Both the position numbers and the translations under genes were made by a program. Positions 23,632-32,580 of a DNA stretch of 64,000 nucleotides are shown here, in pieces. Position 1 is the first letter of the stretch. Each line of letters begins with the position of its first letter. A model generated the notes under the pieces. It saw nothing but the letters and a program-made list of their open reading frames with translations. It did not search any database and was not told where the DNA came from. Source of the DNA: Dactylosporangium fulvum (GTDB lineage Bacteria; Actinomycetota; Actinomycetes; Mycobacteriales; Micromonosporaceae). The stretch spans positions 4,984,501 through 5,048,500 of the forward strand of contig NZ_CP073720.1 in NCBI RefSeq assembly GCF_025137375.1. The letters run 5' to 3'.

Positions 23632-24156
23632 ATGGAGGTGCGGAACCGAAACGGACCGCCGTCATTGGCCTCCCACGACCGCGACCGCGCAGTCGCGCTC
23701 AGCCTGCAACTCGCGCAGGCACATCAAACACTGCGCCGGCAGATCAACCAGCTCAAGGCGAACCTGGGGCGCGACCGACCCGGCGACGACGTGCTCGTCA
23801 CGCACTGCCTGGCGTTCTGCGCCGCGCTGACGGCGCATCACGAGGGCGAGGACGCGGGGATGTTCGCCGAGCTGTTGCGGCACCGCCCCGACCTCACCAA
23901 GACCGTTTCGAACCTGGTCGAGGACCACGGGATGATCGCGGCGATCCTGTCGCGGGTGGCCGACCTCGCCGACGCCGCCGCCGGCTCGCGTGGCAGCGCG
24001 CTGGAAGCGATCGGGCGCGAGCTCGACGGACTGTCGGCGATCATGGAGTCGCACTTCAACTACGAGGAACGGGCGATCAGCGCGGCGCTGGACGACGGGG
24101 TGCCGGACACCGGCTGGTCGGGCATGGTGTTCGGCTTCCGCGACGGCGCGCGCTGA
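23632..24156 (+). CDS. Hemerythrin HHE-domain protein
   Basis: A 174-residue four-helix protein with the di-iron ligands in order: His in LAQAHQTLRRQ, HHEGEDAGMF (HxxxE), VEDHGMIAAIL, and ESHFNYEERAI (HxxxE). This is the hemerythrin-like cation-binding fold, which binds oxygen or senses oxygen, NO or iron in the cytosol. No fused domain is present. The start is uncertain (ATG 23632, GTG 23638 or TTG 23665); no clear ribosome site precedes it. It converges on the HIT-like gene. Confidence 0.8.
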   Translation: MEVRNRNGPPSLASHDRDRAVALSLQLAQAHQTLRRQINQLKANLGRDRPGDDVLVTHCLAFCAALTAHHEGEDAGMFAELLRHRPDLTKTVSNLVEDHGMIAAILSRVADLADAAAGSRGSALEAIGRELDGLSAIMESHFNYEERAISAALDDGVPDTGWSGMVFGFRDGAR

Positions 24157-24182
24157 CCCGCTGACACGGCGGGCCCGACCGT

Positions 24183-24818
24183 TCAGGAGGACCCGGCGCG
24201 CGGCGGTTCGCCGGTGGTCGAGTGCCGGCCTCCGTAGGAGGCGACCAACGCGTCCGCCACGGTCGCCGCGTCCGCCTCGGCCACGGCTGCCGGGTATTCC
24301 GGCAGCAGGTCGTCCCAGACGACCATCCACGACCCGTACAGCTGGGCCTGTCCCTCGGGCCGGGCGAAAAACCAGATGTGCAGGTGTGCGCCACCGTCCC
24401 CGATGCGGTAGACGTGGGCCCGCGCGATGTGCGGCAGCGCCTGCATATGGCGGCCGATGTGCGCGGTCAGCACCCCCAGCTCGGCCGCCAGCTCGTCCGG
24501 CAGGTCCGCCAGGTCGTAGTGGTCACGCGGATGCAGCATGAGGACGAGCGGCACGCCGACTCCCGCGATCCGGGTCAGCCGCCAGCGGTCGTTGAACCAG
24601 ATGCCTTCGTCCCGGCCGCGGCACGAACCACAGTCCGACGGGTCCTCGCCGTGCCGCGGCGGCTCGGGCAAGACCGGCGGGCGCAGCGGCGCGACCCGCA
24701 GTCCGTCCGGCTCGAACGGGCTGATGTCCCACCCCGTCATCCGTGCCAGCGGGAGCCGCCGCTCGTCGTCCGCGGCGGCGACTGCGTGGTCGTAGAACTC
24801 GTCCGGTCGCAAGGCCAT
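24183..24818 (-). CDS. HIT-like (histidine-triad fold) protein
   Basis: A 211-residue protein with the HIT/GalT fold pattern: a zinc-type DCGSCRGRDEG, the strand VGVPLVLMLHPRDHYDLADL, and the catalytic-type GGAHLHIWFFARP in place of the histidine triad. HIT proteins hydrolyse or transfer nucleotidyl groups. Here the third His of the triad is replaced by an aromatic/Ala run, so activity may differ. The ATG at 24818 gives a normal length; GGGTC just upstream is a weak site. It runs opposite to the hemerythrin gene. Confidence 0.65.
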   Translation of the reverse strand: MALRPDEFYDHAVAAADDERRLPLARMTGWDISPFEPDGLRVAPLRPPVLPEPPRHGEDPSDCGSCRGRDEGIWFNDRWRLTRIAGVGVPLVLMLHPRDHYDLADLPDELAAELGVLTAHIGRHMQALPHIARAHVYRIGDGGAHLHIWFFARPEGQAQLYGSWMVVWDDLLPEYPAAVAEADAATVADALVASYGGRHSTTGEPPRAGSS

Positions 24819-24900
24819 GACCCGCAGGGTAGTACGCGGGCTGCTCGTCGTGATCCATGGTGCTAACGGCAGTGCACCACGCGTCGCGGTGCGGTCCGGC

Positions 24901-25260
24901 TCAGAGTTCGCTGCCGTAGTCCGGCCGGCGCCCGCCCTTCCCGTAGGCCCCGAGGCCGGATGCATGGAACGGATCCGTCGCGGGATCGTCGGGGTCGACG
25001 GGCGGGACCGGCGGCTCCACGGTGACCCGGCCGCCGATCAGCTGGTGGACGGCGGCCGTCGTGCCGCCGAGGCCGATGGCGGTGAAGATCCCTCCGAAGA
25101 TGAGCTGAACGGCGAGGCTTCCCCCGCCCGAGCCGGCGATCGGCACCACCCCGAGGAGCGTCAACGCGCCGGCGGTGGTCACCCCCACGCACAGCACCGC
25201 CATGAAGACGACGCCCACTCGCTCGGCCGGTCTCATGGTTCGTGTCGTCCGCGGCTGCAT
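24901..25260 (-). CDS. Small two-helix membrane protein
   Basis: A 119-residue protein with a basic N-terminus, two membrane helices (about residues 13-37 and 48-72, both small-residue rich) and a cytoplasmic tail rich in Pro/Asp (PPVPPVDPDDPATDP). No family is recognised. A TAGCTT box lies close before the ATG at 25260, so the mRNA may be leaderless; ATG 25236 is an alternative start. Confidence 0.5.
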   Translation of the reverse strand: MQPRTTRTMRPAERVGVVFMAVLCVGVTTAGALTLLGVVPIAGSGGGSLAVQLIFGGIFTAIGLGGTTAAVHQLIGGRVTVEPPVPPVDPDDPATDPFHASGLGAYGKGGRRPDYGSEL

Positions 25261-25508
25261 GGATCGAAGCTACGCGCCGATCCGGCGTCCGGTCCCGGAA
25301 CCGCCGGGTATCTCGCAGGTGGCGCCAAACGATCTCTCCCGGCCGGAGCCGTCCGGTCCCTCTGGTCAGAACGCGAGGCGCCGGACCCGCCGGAAGACCA
25401 GTGCATGGTCGTCAATCGGAGGCGGGACTTTGCGGTCGGCCCGGCCGCGTTTCCTCCGGCTCCTCCGGTCGGGGAACGGCGCCGGCCGGTTCTGGAACTG
25501 ATTAGTTC

Positions 25509-25526
25509 CGAAACTTTGGAGTTTCG
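25509..25526. promoter_or_regulatory. Perfect 7-4-7 palindrome at the promoter of the HTH_42 gene
   Basis: CGAAACT-TTGG-AGTTTCG is a perfect inverted repeat, followed at 25527 by TTAGGGT, a possible -10 box about 30 bases before the ATG. The spacing suggests an operator overlapping the promoter of the downstream gene, which would then be nearly leaderless. Confidence 0.5.
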
Positions 25527-25557
25527 TTAGGGTCGCCGGGTGTGGCACCATGACGCG

Positions 25558-26736
25558 ATGCGCCACGTGTCCGACGACGAACGACGCGCCCGGCTCGCCG
25601 TCCGGCACGCCCTCGCCCCGGCGTTCCGCGTCGACTCCCCGGAGGCCGCCACCCGGGCGATGACCGCGTTGCACGCCACCGAGCCGGCAACGGTCTACCT
25701 GTCCTGCTGGGCGCGCGTCGGATCACTCGCGTTCGCCGACGTCGACCGGGCGCTGCACGACGAGCGCACCCTCGTGAAACAACTGGCCATGCGCCGCACC
25801 CTCTTCGTGTTCCCGCGCGACCTGCTGCCCGCGGTGTGGCCCAGCGCGTCCGCCCGGGTCGCGGGCAACGAACGGGCCCGCATGGCGAAGGACGCCGTCA
25901 CGGCGGGGCTCGCCGCCGACGGCAACGACTGGCTCGACCGTGCCCGTGCCGAGGTCCTCGCAGCGCTCGCCGACGCACCCGAGGGCCGTTCGGTCCTCGA
26001 CGTTCGCCAGGCGGTACCGATGATCGACGTCAAGGTGGCGGTCACGCCGACCGACCCGTGGTCGGCATCCCGGGTGCTCACCCATCTCGGCGCGACCGCC
26101 GACATCGTGCGTGGCGCCAACACCGCCCGCTGGTACACCTCACGGCCGCGCTGGACCCTGATGCGGCACTGGCTCGACGCCGTCCCCACGCACCTGAGCG
26201 CCGCCGACGGCTACCGCGAGATCGTGCGCCGCTGGCTGTACTCGTTCGGCCCCGGCACCGAGGACGACCTGGCGTGGTGGCTGGGCGCCACCAAATCGGT
26301 GGTGCGCACGGCACTTGTCGGCCTCGACGCCGTTGCGGTCTCGCTCGACCACGGCGCCGCCGGCTGGATGCTGCCCGACGATCTCGGCGAAACACCCGAC
26401 CCCGGCCCGTGGGTGGCGCTGCTGCCGGTGCTCGACCCGACCGTCATGGGCTGGCAGGGGCGCGACTTCTACCTCGGCCCGCACCGCGACCAGCTTTTCG
26501 AGCGCCGCGGCAACGCCGGCACGACCGCCTGGGTCGACGGCCGGGTGGTGGGCTGCTGGGTGCAGGACAACGCCGGTGCCGTGCAGGTGCGGCTGCTGGA
26601 GCAGGTGTCGGCCGCCGCGCGCCGAGCCCTCGACGCTGAGGCGTCGCGCCTGACCGCATGGCTCGGCGGCGTCCGTGTCCCGACCGTCTATCTGTCGCCG
26701 GCCATGAAATCCCACCCGGCCACCACACCGGTCTGA
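25558..26736 (+). CDS. HTH_42 winged-helix protein, YcaQ/AlkZ-like
   Basis: A 392-residue member of the HTH_42 family (three tandem winged-helix units plus beta domain), to which the AlkZ/YcaQ alkyl-DNA and crosslink glycosylases belong. It starts with the winged-helix 1 strand LAPAFRVDSPEAATRAMTAL. The family's catalytic QxQ position is occupied by HAT (39-41) in TALHATEPATVYLS. The end LTAWLGGVRVPTVYLSP is typical. ATG 25558 is preferred; GTG 25540 is in frame. DNA-repair function is plausible from the family, but the altered catalytic pair means base excision should not be assumed. An 18-bp palindrome sits at the promoter. Confidence 0.75.
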   Translation: MRHVSDDERRARLAVRHALAPAFRVDSPEAATRAMTALHATEPATVYLSCWARVGSLAFADVDRALHDERTLVKQLAMRRTLFVFPRDLLPAVWPSASARVAGNERARMAKDAVTAGLAADGNDWLDRARAEVLAALADAPEGRSVLDVRQAVPMIDVKVAVTPTDPWSASRVLTHLGATADIVRGANTARWYTSRPRWTLMRHWLDAVPTHLSAADGYREIVRRWLYSFGPGTEDDLAWWLGATKSVVRTALVGLDAVAVSLDHGAAGWMLPDDLGETPDPGPWVALLPVLDPTVMGWQGRDFYLGPHRDQLFERRGNAGTTAWVDGRVVGCWVQDNAGAVQVRLLEQVSAAARRALDAEASRLTAWLGGVRVPTVYLSPAMKSHPATTPV

Positions 26737-26772
26737 AGCACCGTCGGGGGTGCCGGGTGAAAGTTGACCGGC

Positions 26773-26964
26773 CTACCAGCCGAAACGGTGACGCCTACGA
26801 CCGGTCAGTCGCTCGGCGACGTTCACGCCCTGACGCAGGAACCGGGTGGTCCGGGTCGAGCCGCGGCGGGCCTCGATCCGCTGGCTGATCTTCCTGGCAC
26901 CGGCGATCGCCAGGGGCACCGCGACCGCGGCGACCGCCCACCGGGCGAGCATCTTCGGCAGCAT
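26773..26964 (-). CDS. Small basic membrane-anchored protein
   Basis: A 63-residue protein: one membrane helix (MLARWAVAAVAVPLAIAGA) followed by a very basic tail (RRGSTRTTRFLRQG and TGRRRHRFGW). The ATG at 26964 has GGGAGGG eight bases upstream, the best ribosome site nearby, so the gene looks real. No family is recognised. Confidence 0.6.
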   Translation of the reverse strand: MLPKMLARWAVAAVAVPLAIAGARKISQRIEARRGSTRTTRFLRQGVNVAERLTGRRRHRFGW

Positions 26965-27108
26965 GGCGGCCCTCCCATGGAACGCACTGTCGTGACTACC
27001 GACAGTCGGGTACCCGGCCGGCGGGGTCGTCAACCACGCCGGACGTTCGTCGGGTGATGTCGCTGATCGGCGGGCGGCCCGCTGCGCCGTGGACGCGGGC
27101 GTGCACCC

Positions 27109-27657
27109 ATGCGGCGGGACCGGGAACCCGGCGCCGCTGCGGTGACTCGTCAGCGCGTGAGAATCCCGCTGATCGTCTCGGCCGTTGTTGTCCTCCTCGC
27201 CGGCTGCACGGCGGAGGGCTCGCCTTCGCCATCGGCCCCGCCTTCACCGTCGGCCTTGTCGGCACAGGCGGCGCCCGGGCCGGCCCGGACAAGCTGTGGC
27301 TCTCCGGTCGAGACCGGCCCGCTGCCCGAGTGGGCGCGAGCCGGGTTCTCCGGCGACTCCAGCATGCCGCACGTCATGGGCGACCGCGGGGACATCGTGG
27401 CCGCGGTCTTCGGTTATCCACTCGCGGTCGCCAGAACGGACGGCGCGTCGAACAAGATTCTCTGGGTGTCCAAGGCCCCGACGCCGCCCGGCGACCTCGT
27501 GATCGAGGCGAAACTCGACGGCTCGGAGGTCGCTGCGAGCCGCCGCGTTCCCGGCGGACCGGGGCCCTCCATCATCGATCTCCCGCAGCCTGGCTGCTGG
27601 CGCCTGACCCTCACCTGGACCGACCACGCCGACACCATGGACCTCGTCTACGGATGA
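27109..27657 (+). CDS. Putative secreted lipoprotein
   Basis: About 170-182 residues. The hydrophobic signal ends in the lipobox LLAGC, so the protein should be lipidated and anchored outside the membrane. A Ser/Pro/Ala linker (SPSPSAPPSPSAL) precedes a beta-rich domain with one Cys near each end (TSCGSP and QPGCWRLTLTW), possibly a disulfide. The last segment, PGCWRLTLTWTDHADTMDLV, is a common actinobacterial lipoprotein ending. GTG 27142 is an alternative start that gives a more normal signal length. Function unknown. Confidence 0.65.
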   Translation: MRRDREPGAAAVTRQRVRIPLIVSAVVVLLAGCTAEGSPSPSAPPSPSALSAQAAPGPARTSCGSPVETGPLPEWARAGFSGDSSMPHVMGDRGDIVAAVFGYPLAVARTDGASNKILWVSKAPTPPGDLVIEAKLDGSEVAASRRVPGGPGPSIIDLPQPGCWRLTLTWTDHADTMDLVYG

Positions 27658-27787
27658 GGAACGCCCGACGATCGTCTTTCCGAAAATTCGCCCGACAGGT
27701 TCGTCGAAAGCGGCGCGTCCCGGTCGACGCGTTGGTGACGGCCGGTGCAGCGCCGGCCATGACGACCGCAGAACAGGGGAGCGCATC

Positions 27788-28355
27788 ATGGGCAAGATCG
27801 TGTCGTACTTCTTCATCTCGCTGGACGGCGTCGTGGAGGCGCCCGACCAGTGGCACTTTCCCTACTTCGACGACGAGATGGGCGCCGCCATCGGCCGTGG
27901 TGTGGAGAAGGCGACCGCGCTGCTGATGGGCCGCCGGTTGTACGACCAGTGGGCGCAGTACTGGCCGAACCAGACCGGGGGCGACGACGCCGGCTTCGCG
28001 TCGTTCATCAACGCCGCCCCGAAGTACGTGCTGACCACCACGCTCACCGAGGCGACCTGGCAGAACACCACCCTGATCTCGGGTGACACCGACCAGGTCG
28101 CGGCGCGGCTGCGGGAGGTCAAGGAGCAGACCGAAGGGGAGATCAACATGTCCGGTAGTGCCACGACGGCGCGCTGGCTGCTCGCCCAGGGGCTGTTGGA
28201 CGAGCTGCGGCTGATGGTGCACCCGATCGCGGTGGGCCACGGGCAGCGGCTGTTCGAGGACACGCCGACCCACCCGCTGCGGCTGGTGGGCCACGAGACC
28301 TTCAAGAGCGGGGTGGCTCAACCTCGCCTACGCACCGGAGCAGCGCGTTTCATAA
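27788..28355 (+). pseudogene. RibD C-terminal/DHFR-like reductase gene with a C-terminal frameshift
   Basis: The frame from ATG 27788 (AGGGGAG upstream) encodes a DHFR-fold protein of the RibD_C family: KIVSYFFISLDGVVEAPDQW, ALLMGRRLYDQWAQYWP, INMSGSATTARWLLAQGLLD and ELRLMVHPIAVGHGQRLF. Near 28312-28317 there is one extra G (GGGGTGGCTC). Without it the protein would end LNLAYAPEQRVS at the stop at 28353-28355, the normal family ending. With it, translation runs on nonsensically across the antisense of the ABC genes. Only about 12 C-terminal residues are affected, so it may be a sequencing error or a recent mutation. Confidence 0.75.
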
Positions 28356-28414
28356 CTTGGGGCGTGGTGCCCCCGGGCCAGGACGGGGCTGACCGGCTGT
28401 TGGCCCGGGGCGGT

Positions 28415-29113
28415 TCACCGAAGCCTGGCGCCCCGGGTCTCCCGGCGGCGGACGCGGACCGTCCGCGGCGGCAGCGCGCCGAGGACGAGGCCGGTCACCG
28501 TGACGGCTCCGGCCGCCACGAGCAGGACGGTCCAGCGCCGGTGTGCTGCCGCCCACCCGGCCGGATCGTTGACCGGCGCCAGGAGGGTCAGCCGCTGCGG
28601 CAGCAGCGTCACCGCGGCGGCGGCGACGAGCAGGGCGGGCGCGGCGACGGTCCCGGCGACGCCGCGCGGTGTCCGCGCCCAGCCGAGCACGGCGAACGCC
28701 AAAGCCAGCACCGCCGCGGCCGCGGCCTCGAGGGTCAGGTCGCCCACCGGGAGGGCCTCTCCGGCGCCGTCCTGGGCGCCGGCGAGGGTGACGGCGACCG
28801 TGGCCGCCCACCCGGCTGCGGTGGCGATCAGGCCGCCGGTGGCGCGGACGGCGCCACCGGCCCAGGCCGGCACCGGTGTCGTGGCGGTGCTCGGCTTCGC
28901 CGGATCGTCGAGGACAAACGCGACCCCGACGGCGAGGCAGAGCGCCGCGAGCCGCAGCAGGAGGACGAGGTCGTCCGGCCTGAGCACGGCGTCCGCCGCG
29001 GCCGGCACCGCCACGATTGCCAGACCGACGCCGCACGCACCGACCAGCGGCCCGCGCCGCACAGCCCGCAGGACCGGCCCCGCGAGGGCGCCGAGCAGGA
29101 TCAGCCGCCGCAC
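28415..29113 (-). CDS. Small multi-helix membrane protein of the ABC operon
   Basis: A 232-residue membrane protein with about six Ala/Leu-rich helices and no soluble domain. It begins 13 bases inside the end of the 29101-30690 gene, so it is the last gene of the sigma/anti-sigma/ABC unit. Probably a second membrane subunit of the exporter; no family motif is clear. Confidence 0.55.
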   Translation of the reverse strand: MRRLILLGALAGPVLRAVRRGPLVGACGVGLAIVAVPAAADAVLRPDDLVLLLRLAALCLAVGVAFVLDDPAKPSTATTPVPAWAGGAVRATGGLIATAAGWAATVAVTLAGAQDGAGEALPVGDLTLEAAAAAVLALAFAVLGWARTPRGVAGTVAAPALLVAAAAVTLLPQRLTLLAPVNDPAGWAAAHRRWTVLLVAAGAVTVTGLVLGALPPRTVRVRRRETRGARLR

Positions 29114-30690
29114 GTGGGGCGCTCCTCGACCGGCACCGACGGGACCGGCACGCCGAACAGCTCACCGACGCGTTCCACCGGCGTCTGCGGCGCGACCAGC
29201 TCGGACCAGTGCTCGGCGACCGTCCGGGCGACCTCGTCGCGGGAGCGTTCCAGCAGTGTGAGTCCGGGGGCGGCGTCGCGGTCGGGCACGCTGATGCCGG
29301 TGTTGAACCCGACGTTCGTGAACGACAGCGCACCCCAGCTGTAACGGTCCAGCTCACGGATGCCGTCGCCGGAGCGTGCCGTGGCCTGTCCGGCCAGCCA
29401 GACCAGGATCGTGCCCCGCGCGCCACAGATCAACCACTCGTCGCGGATCGCGCGCCCGGCGATCAGGCGATAGGCCACCGCCGCGGCGAGCACCGCCTCG
29501 TCCCGCGGCGACCCCCAGACGGTGCTGGTCGTCACCGCCTCCGGTGTGCCCGCGGCGGCGTCGGCCTCGGCCCACCGGGTCAGCCGGGCCGTCTCCTCGG
29601 CAGCACTGGACGCCGAGCCGTTGACCTGGTAGCCATCCGCCCACACCCGCTGCCGCACCGCCGGCGGCGGGCCGGTGCGGGCCGTGGCCGGCACCAGCGC
29701 GAACACGCCCTGCACGACCTCGTCCCAGCCCGCGATCCACGGTGTGAAGTCGCCGAACGCGCAATACGTCACGCCGTTGCGCACCCGGCACGTCTGCATC
29801 GGCGCCGGGTCGGCCGTGGCCGCGATCCGGGCCCGGCGCGCCGCGTCGTCCGGGACGAACTGCGCCACACCGCCGGCCACCGTCACCGCGGCGGCGGCCA
29901 CCAGCGCCACCACGACCCGCCGCCCCCGGGCCCCGGACCGGGCCAGCGCGGCGACCGCGAGCAGTGCGACGATGCCGGCGAGATACATCAGGTGCCGCCA
30001 GGCCGGCCGCGTGGACAGCTCGGCCGGGACCGCGAAGGGCAGGTCCGGGAACACGACCGGCAGCAGGAAGCGCCACCTCGCCTCGATGAACACGACGGCC
30101 ATCGTCGCGAGCGAGGCCACCGCGACCATGAGGATGGCGAGCGGCGCCGCCACGGCCGAGCGGACCAGCCGGGCGAGCAGGACACCGAACGCGCCGAGCA
30201 GGACCGCCAGCACCGGGGTCGTGAGCACCTCGGCCGGATGGGGCAGCCCGGCGGCACCCGGCCGCAGGGCCGCCCGGCCGACCACGATGCCGACGAGGAG
30301 CCCGACCACCGCCCCATACGGCAGCAGCGCCAGCAGGAACGCGCCGGTGCGCCACGGCGCGGGCAGCACCAGCACGTCATACAGCCGGTCGGTGCGATGG
30401 CGGTGCGCCCGCAGCACGCCGAGGTTGGCCACCACCATCGCCGCCCCGCCGAACAGGAGCAGGCCGAAGATCTGCACCGTGACCGCCGTGTCCGTCGGCA
30501 CCGGGTATCGGCTGGCACCGCCGGACACCTGGCCGTAGAGCCACGGGCCCATGAACAGCAGCGCGGCGGCGATCGACACCGGGTGGCGCAGCATCCGGAT
30601 CAACTCGACGCGGGCCAGGGCCAGCATCGCCCGCCGAGGCGTGCCGGTCACCGGCGCCGCCACCGGAGGGTCGGCGAGGACGGCGGTCAC
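29101..30690 (-). CDS. ABC transporter membrane subunit with large extracytoplasmic part
   Basis: A 529-residue protein. The N-terminal half has about six membrane helices with an ABC-2-like start (LALARVELIRMLRHPVSIAA). The C-terminal half, from about residue 280, is a soluble domain probably outside the membrane (TCRVRNGVTYCAFGDFTPWI holds two cysteines). The GTG start overlaps the ATPase stop by four bases (GTGA at 30687-30690). It should form the pore of the exporter powered by the 30687-31577 ATPase. The substrate is unknown. Confidence 0.7.
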   Translation of the reverse strand: MTAVLADPPVAAPVTGTPRRAMLALARVELIRMLRHPVSIAAALLFMGPWLYGQVSGGASRYPVPTDTAVTVQIFGLLLFGGAAMVVANLGVLRAHRHRTDRLYDVLVLPAPWRTGAFLLALLPYGAVVGLLVGIVVGRAALRPGAAGLPHPAEVLTTPVLAVLLGAFGVLLARLVRSAVAAPLAILMVAVASLATMAVVFIEARWRFLLPVVFPDLPFAVPAELSTRPAWRHLMYLAGIVALLAVAALARSGARGRRVVVALVAAAAVTVAGGVAQFVPDDAARRARIAATADPAPMQTCRVRNGVTYCAFGDFTPWIAGWDEVVQGVFALVPATARTGPPPAVRQRVWADGYQVNGSASSAAEETARLTRWAEADAAAGTPEAVTTSTVWGSPRDEAVLAAAVAYRLIAGRAIRDEWLICGARGTILVWLAGQATARSGDGIRELDRYSWGALSFTNVGFNTGISVPDRDAAPGLTLLERSRDEVARTVAEHWSELVAPQTPVERVGELFGVPVPSVPVEERPTCGG

Positions 30691-31577
30691 CGGTTGCCGC
30701 CCTGTGCACCGGCGAGGTCGACCAGCGTCAGGTAACCGTCCTCGATCGTCGGGGCGAGCAGCTCGGCACCCGGTGGCGGGTCACCCACATGCCGGTACAG
30801 GCCGGTGCCGGTCCGCCACGACGCGAGTGCGTCCGGCTCCCGCCCCGCGCTGGTCCAGACCCGGCCGTCGGCAAGCGCGGCGAGGTCGGCCGGGGAACCG
30901 GTGAAGCGCACCGCGCCGTGGTCGATGACGACGACCTCCCGGCACAGCGACATCACGTCCTCGGTCTGGTGCGTCGACAACAGCACCGTCCGGCCGTCGC
31001 CGAGCTCGGCGAACAGCTCCCGGAAACGCATCCGCTGCTCCGGGTCGAGCCCGACGGTCGGCTCGTCGAGGATGAGCAGGGCCGGGTCGCCCACGAGCGC
31101 GGCGGCCAGCGCGACCCGCTGCCGCATCCCGCCGGACAGCGCCCGGATCCGGGTGCGCCGCTGACCGTCCAGGCCGACCGCGGCGACGACCCGCCGCACC
31201 TCCGCGTGCCGCTCCCGCCGCCGGTCGAGCTCCTTGAGGATCGCGACGTAGTCGACGAACTCGAAGACAGTGAAGCCGGTGTGGAAGCCCGGGTCCTGGG
31301 GCAGGTAGCCGAGGCGGCGACGGACGGCCAGCCGGCCCGGGCCGGTGCGCGGGTCGTGCCCGAGCACGGTCAGCTGCCCCGCGTCAGGGCTGATGGCGGT
31401 GGCGACGATCCGCAACAGCGTCGTCTTGCCCGCGCCGTTGGGGCCGAGGAGGCCGGTGACCCCGGTGCCGAACGTGAGCGAGACGCCGTCGAGGGCGGTC
31501 GTCCGTCCGTATCGCAGGGTGAGCCCGGTCGCACGGACGGCGACGCCGGTGTCGGGGGTGACCGCGTCGACGGTCAT
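30687..31577 (-). CDS. ABC transporter ATP-binding protein
   Basis: A 296-residue ATPase with Walker A GPNGAGKTT, Q-loop YLPQDPGFHTG, signature LSGGMRQR, Walker B LLILDEP and the switch His in LLSTHQTEDV. The ABC-2/antibiotic-exporter type is suggested by its C-terminal extension of about 70 residues. GGAGG lies six bases before the ATG at 31577, and the start overlaps the anti-sigma stop (ATGA). It is co-translated with the anti-sigma gene and feeds two membrane proteins downstream. Confidence 0.9.
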   Translation of the reverse strand: MTVDAVTPDTGVAVRATGLTLRYGRTTALDGVSLTFGTGVTGLLGPNGAGKTTLLRIVATAISPDAGQLTVLGHDPRTGPGRLAVRRRLGYLPQDPGFHTGFTVFEFVDYVAILKELDRRRERHAEVRRVVAAVGLDGQRRTRIRALSGGMRQRVALAAALVGDPALLILDEPTVGLDPEQRMRFRELFAELGDGRTVLLSTHQTEDVMSLCREVVVIDHGAVRFTGSPADLAALADGRVWTSAGREPDALASWRTGTGLYRHVGDPPPGAELLAPTIEDGYLTLVDLAGAQGGNR

Positions 31578-32425
31578 CGGAACCTCCTGATGGTGTTGGC
31601 ACGGGGGAGCGGACGGGCGGTGTCGAACGCGGACGCCCGCCGGGTGAGCACGGCCGCGGCGAGGACGACGGCACCGGCGAGCGAGGCCTGGCCACCGGCG
31701 GTGAACAGGGCCCCGGCGGTCGCCGCGACCAGGACCGCCCAGGCAGCGCCGACCGTGGACGCCGCCACGACCGGGCCGAGCCGGGGCGACAGCAGCAGCG
31801 CGGCCACCGTGAGGACCAGCGACGGCAGGAACCAGCCCGCCGCCCGCGCGCCGAGGTCCGGCAGCGTCAGACTGGCCGCGGCGCACAGCACCGTGTTTAT
31901 CGACAGGACCGCCACGCACCGCAGCATGAGCAGCCGGAACGCGTGGAACGGCGCGACCACCGTGATCTCGTGCGTCGGGTCGATCCCCGGCCCGAACGAC
32001 GCGGCCACGCCGGCCAGCGGCAGCAGCGGCGCGACCGCCAGGAACACCAGCGGCCCGGCGAGGCCGGCGGTCACCGCCGTCATCGCGAGCGTCAGCGCGA
32101 CCGCGGCCAGCCAGGACAGGCGCAGCGCCGGGGTGGCGGCGAGCAACCGGGCAGTGTGGTCCGGCACGCCGACGGCCATGAGAAGCCGCTCGACCGGGCC
32201 CGGCACCGGCGCGTCGAGCTCGGCGTCGATCCGCGCCCAGCCCTCGTCGACGAGTGCCGGTCCGGCCAGCGCGGTGAGCCGGCCGCGGCAGCCGGCGCAC
32301 GCGGTCAGGTGCGTCTCGACCGACCACGAGGCGGGTGCGACGAGTGTCCGCGCGGCATAGCGCGCGAGGTCCTCGTCCGGGACGTGCCAGGCGCGGCCGG
32401 GGACGGTGGGCCGGGGTGTGGTCAT
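31574..32425 (-). CDS. Membrane anti-sigma factor with zinc-finger (zf-HC2) domain
   Basis: A 283-residue protein. The cytoplasmic N-terminal anti-sigma domain has the H-x3-C-x2-C zinc motif in ETHLTACAGCRGRL and is followed by about six membrane helices. It would hold the ECF sigma factor at the membrane until a signal arrives. The ATG at 32425 has GGAAGG six bases upstream. The cognate sigma gene (33807-34349, same strand) would normally be directly upstream; a TnpB element now lies between, so this gene depends on readthrough or a new promoter. Confidence 0.8.
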   Translation of the reverse strand: MTTPRPTVPGRAWHVPDEDLARYAARTLVAPASWSVETHLTACAGCRGRLTALAGPALVDEGWARIDAELDAPVPGPVERLLMAVGVPDHTARLLAATPALRLSWLAAVALTLAMTAVTAGLAGPLVFLAVAPLLPLAGVAASFGPGIDPTHEITVVAPFHAFRLLMLRCVAVLSINTVLCAAASLTLPDLGARAAGWFLPSLVLTVAALLLSPRLGPVVAASTVGAAWAVLVAATAGALFTAGGQASLAGAVVLAAAVLTRRASAFDTARPLPRANTIRRFR

Positions 32426-32499
32426 CGGATTCCTTCCGTGGATGCTCCGGCCTTCAGGCTGGGGAGGAAACGGAATCCCTGCGGAGCAGGGCAGGGAAA

Positions 32500-32526
32500 G
32501 CCGATCCGCCGCCAGGGCGGATCGGC
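32500..32526 (+). repeat. Strong hairpin in the left end of the TnpB element
   Basis: A perfect 11-bp stem (GCCGATCCGCC with GGCGGATCGGC) around loop GCCAG, about 55 bases before the tnpB start. It may block transcription from the flanking operon in either direction or belong to the element's left-end recognition structure. Confidence 0.55.
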
Positions 32527-32580
32527 GTGTACCAGCGTGCCGCCGCAAGGCTCACCAGTGAGACCACTATTGTGTGAACC

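Noticed and set aside
28356..29344. C-terminal 330-codon extension of the RibD-like frame
   Set aside because: Produced by a one-base frameshift; it lies antisense to the ABC genes and is not protein-like.
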